From positions 17,249 to 81,248 of the forward strand of contig JAFTNJ010000003.1 in assembly GCA_017451915.1 (NCBI GenBank): DNA of 64,000 nt, read 5' to 3'. The notes under the pieces were generated by a model. It ran no database searches, was not told where the DNA came from, and was given only the letters and a program-made list of their open reading frames with translations. The stretch comes from Clostridia bacterium. Lineage in GTDB: Bacteria > Bacillota > Clostridia > Oscillospirales > CAG-272. The position numbers and the translations under genes are program-made. This document shows, piece after piece, positions 59,664 to 64,000 of this stretch (the first letter of the stretch is position 1; every line of letters starts with the position of its first letter).

Positions 59664-61148
59664 TTACTTTTCCCGATAGGTGTCAACAATCTGCTGGAAG
59701 GAGGACTCCAACGCGCTCTTATTGGAGGCGTAAACCGAAGCCCAGGAGTATTTTGCGGGATTCAGGTAGCAGTTCTTAACCAGGTTACCGGGCATGGAGC
59801 TGTACACGCGGGAGAACAGATAGGTAAAGTCAAAGGTAACGCTATCCCGGATCAGGTCATACATCTCAGCCAATCTCTCATCGGGAGCGTAGCGAAGCTT
59901 TACGTAGGTCTCGTAGTACATGGGGTCGATCTGACGATGTGCCTCGGAGGCCATACATTCCATCACGGCACTGGAGCAATCCAGGTCCTTGACGTTATAA
60001 GGCAGGCACCAGGTATCGTGGCAGTTTGCCACGTGGGTGTAGTAGCGCTCCTGCTCGGAGTTCATCTTGGGCATGGGAACCACGCCGTAGTTATAAGCCT
60101 CCTCCGAGGCCGCCAATTTTTCGGAAAGCATGACGCTGGCACAATAAAAATATGCGCGGTGCTCCATGAACATCTTGAACTGGGAGCTATCGTAGGCGTA
60201 AACATCGTTGGAATCCAGGAAGGTCACCATGGTAGAGATGAAGGTCTCGATGTGGTCTCCGCCCAGGAGCGAGACGACCTCGTCGTTTTCCACCTTGGCA
60301 AACTGATTGCCAAGGCCGAAGAACCAGCAGTCCATTTTGGATTTGGTGGCGGTAACGCAGCCAAAGATATCCCCGTCACCCACCTTACTGTCGGCATCGG
60401 CATCCTCATAGGTCTCCTTGATCATGGCAGACAGATTCTCAATGGTCCACTCGTTACTTGCTACCAGGGTATAGGGGCTTTCCATATTTCGTTTTTCCAG
60501 CATCTCGTTGTCGAAATACATCGCCATCATATGGTCCAAAAGCCCATAGCTTCCGCTCTCCACCAGGCAGTAGAGCTGATCGTTTACCACCATTTCCCGC
60601 AGGTAGACCGAGGGCCACCAGGGAGCCGAAAGATCGATGTACTCGGTATCGTACAGGTTGGCAGCGTAGCCACGCACCGCCACCATCTGGGGTACCAGAT
60701 TGTAAGCGATGACGCCGTCGTAAGGATCTCCCGAATCGCTGTTGGTCTCAATACGGCCAATAAACGTGGAGATATTATCTCCCTCGCCGGGCTGAAAATC
60801 CCATTCCAGCTCCACGCCCAGGCGTTCCTCCACCGTGGCATTGCGCTCGTAGATCACCTTACCGATGGTGTCGGTGTCATCCTCGCCGGAGTTCCAGAAT
60901 TGATGCTTTCGATTGTCATTGCCCAAAATTTTAAAGCCGCGGTTGTAGTCCAGCGCCGGCAGGGCATCCTTCAAAAATCCGTTGGGGTCCAGATTGGATT
61001 CGGTGGTCACAGCCCCGTTCTGTTCCCCACCCGCGGTACCGGTGTTGGTGCCGGTTCCCTCGGTTTGGCAGGCCGCCAGAAGGAGCAGGAGGGAGCAGGT
61101 CGCCAGCAAGGCTGCCAACAGCTTGGTAAAACGGAATCTCTTTTTCAT
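59664..61148 (-). CDS. Extracellular solute-binding lipoprotein (orphan)
   Basis: A 494-residue lipoprotein. MKKRFRFTKLLAALLATC is a signal peptide and LLAAC27 the lipobox, followed by a Gly/Thr/Asn-rich linker. The body (RIETNSDSGDPYDGVIAYN, NEWTIENLSAMIKETYEDADAD) resembles family 1 solute-binding proteins for sugars or oligosaccharides. It would capture ligand for an ABC importer, but no permease or ATPase is near. A sigma-A promoter and a terminator mark a single-gene unit. Confidence 0.85.
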   Translation of the reverse strand: MKKRFRFTKLLAALLATCSLLLLLAACQTEGTGTNTGTAGGEQNGAVTTESNLDPNGFLKDALPALDYNRGFKILGNDNRKHQFWNSGEDDTDTIGKVIYERNATVEERLGVELEWDFQPGEGDNISTFIGRIETNSDSGDPYDGVIAYNLVPQMVAVRGYAANLYDTEYIDLSAPWWPSVYLREMVVNDQLYCLVESGSYGLLDHMMAMYFDNEMLEKRNMESPYTLVASNEWTIENLSAMIKETYEDADADSKVGDGDIFGCVTATKSKMDCWFFGLGNQFAKVENDEVVSLLGGDHIETFISTMVTFLDSNDVYAYDSSQFKMFMEHRAYFYCASVMLSEKLAASEEAYNYGVVPMPKMNSEQERYYTHVANCHDTWCLPYNVKDLDCSSAVMECMASEAHRQIDPMYYETYVKLRYAPDERLAEMYDLIRDSVTFDFTYLFSRVYSSMPGNLVKNCYLNPAKYSWASVYASNKSALESSFQQIVDTYREK

Positions 61149-61201
61149 GTTGATATCCTTTCCATCCTTGTATAAATTCCGAATTGCAAAGTTCGGTTTG
61201 C

Positions 61202-61226
61202 GAAAGCGGCGGACACCTCCGCTTTC
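61202..61226 (-). promoter_or_regulatory. Hairpin at the 5' end of the solute-binding protein mRNA
   Basis: GAAAGCGG (61202-61209) pairs with CCGCTTTC (61219-61226). It begins about where transcription should start below the -10 box, so it could be an operator or a 5'-stabilising stem. Confidence 0.4.
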
Positions 61227-61232
61227 ACTAAA

Positions 61233-61260
61233 ATTATATCACACAAAAAAGGCGTGTCAA
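61233..61260 (-). promoter_or_regulatory. Sigma-A promoter of the solute-binding protein gene
   Basis: TTGACA (61260-61255) and TATAAT (61238-61233) on the minus strand with a 16-bp spacer. The rest of the 318-bp gap holds the hairpin and the rlmL terminator only. Confidence 0.75.
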
Positions 61261-61407
61261 GGTTTTTTTCGCCTTTTTTCCTTCCCTCAAAAAAGTTTGT
61301 AAAATCTATCTAACAAAAAATTGTCTTTTTCCGAAAAAAAAGAGCGTTGAGGTCAAGATAGTACAAATCGCCTGTGGATTCCCTTGGCTTCCAAAAAATC
61401 TTGACAT

Positions 61408-61447
61408 AAAAATAGGACTGCTCCTGCGGGTGGATCAGAAGCAGTCC
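61408..61447 (-). terminator. Terminator of the RlmL-like gene
   Basis: GGACTGCT...AGCAGTCC hairpin followed on the minus strand by TATTTTTATG. Confidence 0.75.
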
Positions 61448-61466
61448 CGGATAAATAATAGAATTC

Positions 61467-62594
61467 TTATTTGTTTTTGGGGCGGAAATACTGGTACAGG
61501 AAGCAAGGGATCATGCCGTTGTACAGCTTGCGCACCTTGTCGGCTCGTTGCCCGTAAAATCGCTCGAATTGGGGGTGCGAGGTGATGATATAGATCTGCC
61601 AGGGGGCCAGAGCGGAAAAGGCCTTGCCCATATCCCGGTAGAGCTGCTCGGCCTCGGCGGGGGTCATGAGACGCTCTCCGTAGGGAGGATTGCAAACCAC
61701 GGTTCCCCGACGGTCAAGCTTTTGAATCTTCCGCGCGTCGGCCTGGAAGATATTGATATATTCCTCCACGCCCGCGCGCAGAGCATTCTCGTAGGTCACG
61801 TCCAGAATGTTCTCGTCAATATCCGAGGCGTAGACCTCAAAATCCGCATTTCGTTTGACGGCGGCCTCCGCGGCCTCGCGGGCGTCTGCCCATGCCCTTT
61901 GCGGAATTTGGGAAAAGGCCTCGGCGGCAAAGGAGCGGCCCAAGCCGGGCGCGCGGTTGGCAAGGATTTGCGCCGCCTCGATGGCAATGGTACCCGAGCC
62001 GCACATGGGATCCCAGAAAAGCACGTCCTCCCGAGGACGGGAGGTCAGCGCCAAGGCTGCGGCAAGGGTCTCCCGCAAAGGCGCGGCGCCCGAGGCGGGA
62101 CGGTAGCCCCGCTTGTGCAGAGGCACGCCGCTGGTATCGATCATCAGGGACGCCACGTCCTTGAACAGGAAGAATTCGATTTGGTATTTCGCCTCAGTCT
62201 CGGCAAACCACTTGACACCATACTTCTCGGAAAGACGGCTGACCACCGCCTTTTTGACAATGCTTTGACAGTCAGGCACCGAAAACAGCTTGCTTTTGAT
62301 GGCGTGTCCCTTGACGGGAAAGGCATCGAGCTTGCCGATCCATTCCTCCCAAGGAAGTCCGCGTACGCCTTCGAACAGCTGGTCAAAGGTGGTGGCGGGG
62401 AATTTTCCCAGCAGAACAAACACGTGCTCGGCAAGTCGCAGGTGAATATTGGCCTTGGGAATATCCGAAAGCTCGCCCTCAAAGGTGACGCGTCCGTCCA
62501 TGGTGTCCAGACGCTTCCAGCCCATGGCGTCGATCTCCTCTCCCAGGAGCTTTTCCAATCCAAACAAACAGGTGGCAACCAGCGCAAGTTTCAT
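61467..62594 (-). CDS. THUMP-domain class I SAM RNA methyltransferase (RlmL/YpsC type)
   Basis: A 375-residue enzyme. The N-terminal part (MKLALVATCLFGLEKLLGEEI) and THUMP region (about 50-155) bind RNA. The catalytic UPF0020 part has LHKRGYRPASGAAPLRETLAAALA, LFWDPMCGSGTIAIEAA as SAM loop and VVCNPPYGERL as catalytic motif. The family makes m2G2445 in 23S rRNA; the exact target in Firmicutes is less certain. It is transcribed alone from a promoter facing that of asd. Confidence 0.92.
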   Translation of the reverse strand: MKLALVATCLFGLEKLLGEEIDAMGWKRLDTMDGRVTFEGELSDIPKANIHLRLAEHVFVLLGKFPATTFDQLFEGVRGLPWEEWIGKLDAFPVKGHAIKSKLFSVPDCQSIVKKAVVSRLSEKYGVKWFAETEAKYQIEFFLFKDVASLMIDTSGVPLHKRGYRPASGAAPLRETLAAALALTSRPREDVLFWDPMCGSGTIAIEAAQILANRAPGLGRSFAAEAFSQIPQRAWADAREAAEAAVKRNADFEVYASDIDENILDVTYENALRAGVEEYINIFQADARKIQKLDRRGTVVCNPPYGERLMTPAEAEQLYRDMGKAFSALAPWQIYIITSHPQFERFYGQRADKVRKLYNGMIPCFLYQYFRPKNK

Positions 62595-62631
62595 CTTTTA
62601 CCTCAAAATACACAAAAATTTACTGAATTCT

Positions 62632-62660
62632 ATTATACTATTCTCCAAAAAAAATGTCAA
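62632..62660 (-). promoter_or_regulatory. Sigma-A promoter of the RlmL-like gene
   Basis: Perfect TTGACA (62660-62655) and TATAAT (62637-62632) on the minus strand, 17-bp spacer; back-to-back with the asd promoter. Confidence 0.82.
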
Positions 62661-62667
62661 GAAGGTC

Positions 62668-62696
62668 TTGCAAAAAAAAAACAAATGTAGTATAAT
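62668..62696 (+). promoter_or_regulatory. Sigma-A promoter of asd
   Basis: TTGCAA (62668-62673) and TATAAT (62691-62696) with a 17-bp spacer. Confidence 0.78.
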
Positions 62697-62755
62697 ACTG
62701 CATATATTGATTCTGCTGAAGCTTTTTTCAGAGAAATAAGAAAGGATCTTGACAC

Positions 62756-63832
62756 ATGAGCAAAATGAAAGTTGGCGTAATTGGCGCCACCGGTATGGTT
62801 GGTCAGCGTTTTTTGACGCTGTTGGAGAACCACCCCTATTTTGAAGTTACGGTGCTTGCGGCATCTGCACGCTCCGCGGGCAAAACCTATGAGGAGGCCG
62901 TTGGCAACCGTTGGAAGATGACCACGCCCATGCCCGAGCAATATAAGGATATGGTGGTTATGGACGCCGCAAAGATCGAGGAGGTAGGCAAGCTCTGCTC
63001 CTTCGTTTTCTGCGCCGTAGATATGAAAAAGGAAGAGATCAAGGCATTGGAGGAGGCCTATGCCAAGGCCGAGATCCCCGTGGTTTCCAACAACTCGGCA
63101 AACCGTTGGACGCCCGACGTTCCCATGGTGATTCCCGAAATCAACGACGCACACCTGGAGGTGATCGCGGCACAGAGAAAGCGTCTTGGCACCAAGCGCG
63201 GCTTTATTGCCGTAAAGCCCAACTGCTCGATCCAGTCCTACGTTCCCGCCCTCACGCCTCTGCGCAAGTACGGCATTAAGGAAGTGGTAGCCACCACCTA
63301 CCAGGCCATCTCCGGCGCGGGCAAGACCTTCCGCGAGTGGCCCGAGATGATCGACAACGTCATCCCCTTCATTGGCGGCGAGGAGGAAAAGAGCGAGCAG
63401 GAGCCTCTGCGCGTTTGGGGTAAGGTTGAAAACGGCGAGATCGTTAAGGCTGATGCTCCCATCATCACCACCCAGTGCATCCGTGTTCCCGTGACCGACG
63501 GTCACACCGCGGCAGTATTCGTTCGCTTTGAAAACAAGCCCACCAAGGAAGAAATTCTGAACGCTTGGAAGAACTTCTCCGGCAAGCCCCAGGAGCTCAA
63601 GCTCCCCCATGCTCCCGAGCAGTTCATCACCTATTTTGAGGAAGACAACCGTCCCCAGGCAAAGCTTGACCGCGACATCTACGGCGGTATGGGCGTAACC
63701 GTGGGCAGACTCCGTGAGGATACCGTGTACGACTACAAGTTCGTAGGTCTTTCCCACAACACCCTGCGCGGTGCTGCCGGCGGCGCAGTCCTCATCGCAG
63801 AGCTTCTCTATAAGGAAGGCTACTTTGATTAA
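62756..63832 (+). CDS. asd: Aspartate-semialdehyde dehydrogenase (archaeal/fungal-type)
   Basis: A 358-residue enzyme. The NADP-binding GATGMVG is at 10-16, the catalytic C157 lies in VKPNCSIQSY and a conserved His in VPVTDGHTA. SGAGKTFREWPEMIDNVIPFIGGEEEK is typical of the archaeal/fungal subgroup, which differs from the usual Gram-positive enzyme. It makes aspartate semialdehyde for lysine, diaminopimelate, threonine and methionine. AAGAAAGGATCTTGAC precedes the ATG. A terminator follows. Confidence 0.96.
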   Translation: MSKMKVGVIGATGMVGQRFLTLLENHPYFEVTVLAASARSAGKTYEEAVGNRWKMTTPMPEQYKDMVVMDAAKIEEVGKLCSFVFCAVDMKKEEIKALEEAYAKAEIPVVSNNSANRWTPDVPMVIPEINDAHLEVIAAQRKRLGTKRGFIAVKPNCSIQSYVPALTPLRKYGIKEVVATTYQAISGAGKTFREWPEMIDNVIPFIGGEEEKSEQEPLRVWGKVENGEIVKADAPIITTQCIRVPVTDGHTAAVFVRFENKPTKEEILNAWKNFSGKPQELKLPHAPEQFITYFEEDNRPQAKLDRDIYGGMGVTVGRLREDTVYDYKFVGLSHNTLRGAAGGAVLIAELLYKEGYFD

Positions 63833-63836
63833 TCAT

Positions 63837-63861
63837 AACCACCCGTCAAACGGGTGGTTTG
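63837..63861 (+). terminator. Terminator after asd
   Basis: AACCACCCGT...ACGGGTGGTT hairpin directly after the stop, with only a short T tract. Confidence 0.65.
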
Positions 63862-64000
63862 CACGAGGGCTAAAAGCCCAATAGGACCGGCCAGCGGCTC
63901 AAGCCGCTGGCTTTTGCTTTGCAAAAGCTTTGAGCAAACTCACCCTCCATAATCGAGAGCGCAAACAACAGTAAGCCTTCCCCAGTGGGGGAAGGTGGCA
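63862..64000. repeat. Interspersed repeat-like sequence at the window edge
   Basis: A non-coding stretch with a strong hairpin GCCAGCGG...CCGCTGGC followed by TTTT (63890-63915), then AAGCCTTCCCC...GGGGAAGG, a palindrome of the type scattered through gut Clostridia genomes. It runs off the right edge, so the full element is not seen. Confidence 0.55.

Overview
The window reads as chromosome from an endospore-forming, gut-type member of the class Clostridia. Sporulation genes are present: spoIIE, a RicT/YaaT-like protein, an alpha/beta-type small acid-soluble spore protein and a SpoIID-like peptidoglycan-binding protein. Housekeeping genes are of Firmicutes type (holB-like, trmK, nif3-like, long-form hpf, ligA, glmM). 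GC is moderate, Shine-Dalgarno sites are strong (AGGAGG-like), and many sigma-A promoters have near-consensus hexamers with 17-bp spacers. Interspersed palindromic repeats resemble those common in gut Clostridia. Species cannot be determined from the sequence alone.

Layout. 1-8.1 kb: a partial sugar-phosphate isomerase, a PAP2 phosphatase, a lone PTS IIC-type transporter, a CPBP protease, an operon of one MFS transporter plus three histidine phosphatases, and a VanZ-like protein. 8.1-20.9 kb: a long minus-strand series of small hydrolases, rich in carbohydrate-esterase folds (a deacetylase-SGNH fusion, two DUF4886 proteins, a SASA esterase, another SGNH protein). It also holds two metallo-beta-lactamase-fold enzymes, a PHP phosphoesterase, a class I glutamine amidotransferase, a GNAT protein, a nitroreductase, a two-TM/Nudix-like protein and an APH(3')-like kinase. 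21.0-22.8 kb: two AT-richer genes separated by degenerate copies of the 3' end of the neighbouring rlmD gene, which looks like an accretion site for mobile DNA. 22.8-33.8 kb: RNA modification and core genes (rlmD, phosphatase, nif3-like, trmK, DUF1858, holB, ricT, ferredoxin, trmN6-like, ttcA-like, YgiQ-type radical SAM).

33.8-35.6 kb is a translationally coupled four-gene operon with two regulators and two unknown proteins. It is divergent from 35.8-42.8 kb, a compact phage head and packaging module: small terminase, large terminase, a P22 gp10-like protein, portal, scaffold, P22-type coat and a connector-like protein. No integrase, tail, lysis or replication gene is visible, and all seven reading frames are intact. 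42.9-50.4 kb carries spoIIE, a hexapeptide-repeat protein with glmM, and a membrane protein ending in a Gly-rich (Cys-Ala)5 tail, encoded directly downstream of a radical SAM/SPASM-like enzyme. 50.8-64.0 kb holds pckG, ligA, hpf, a DUF554 protein, three spore or cell-wall-type genes, a SASP, an orphan solute-binding lipoprotein, an RlmL-type methyltransferase and asd, and ends inside another interspersed repeat.

The features most worth follow-up are the Cys-Ala tail/radical SAM pair, the head-only phage module, the rlmD 3'-end accretion site and the esterase-rich cluster. All identifications rest on motif reading without database searches.
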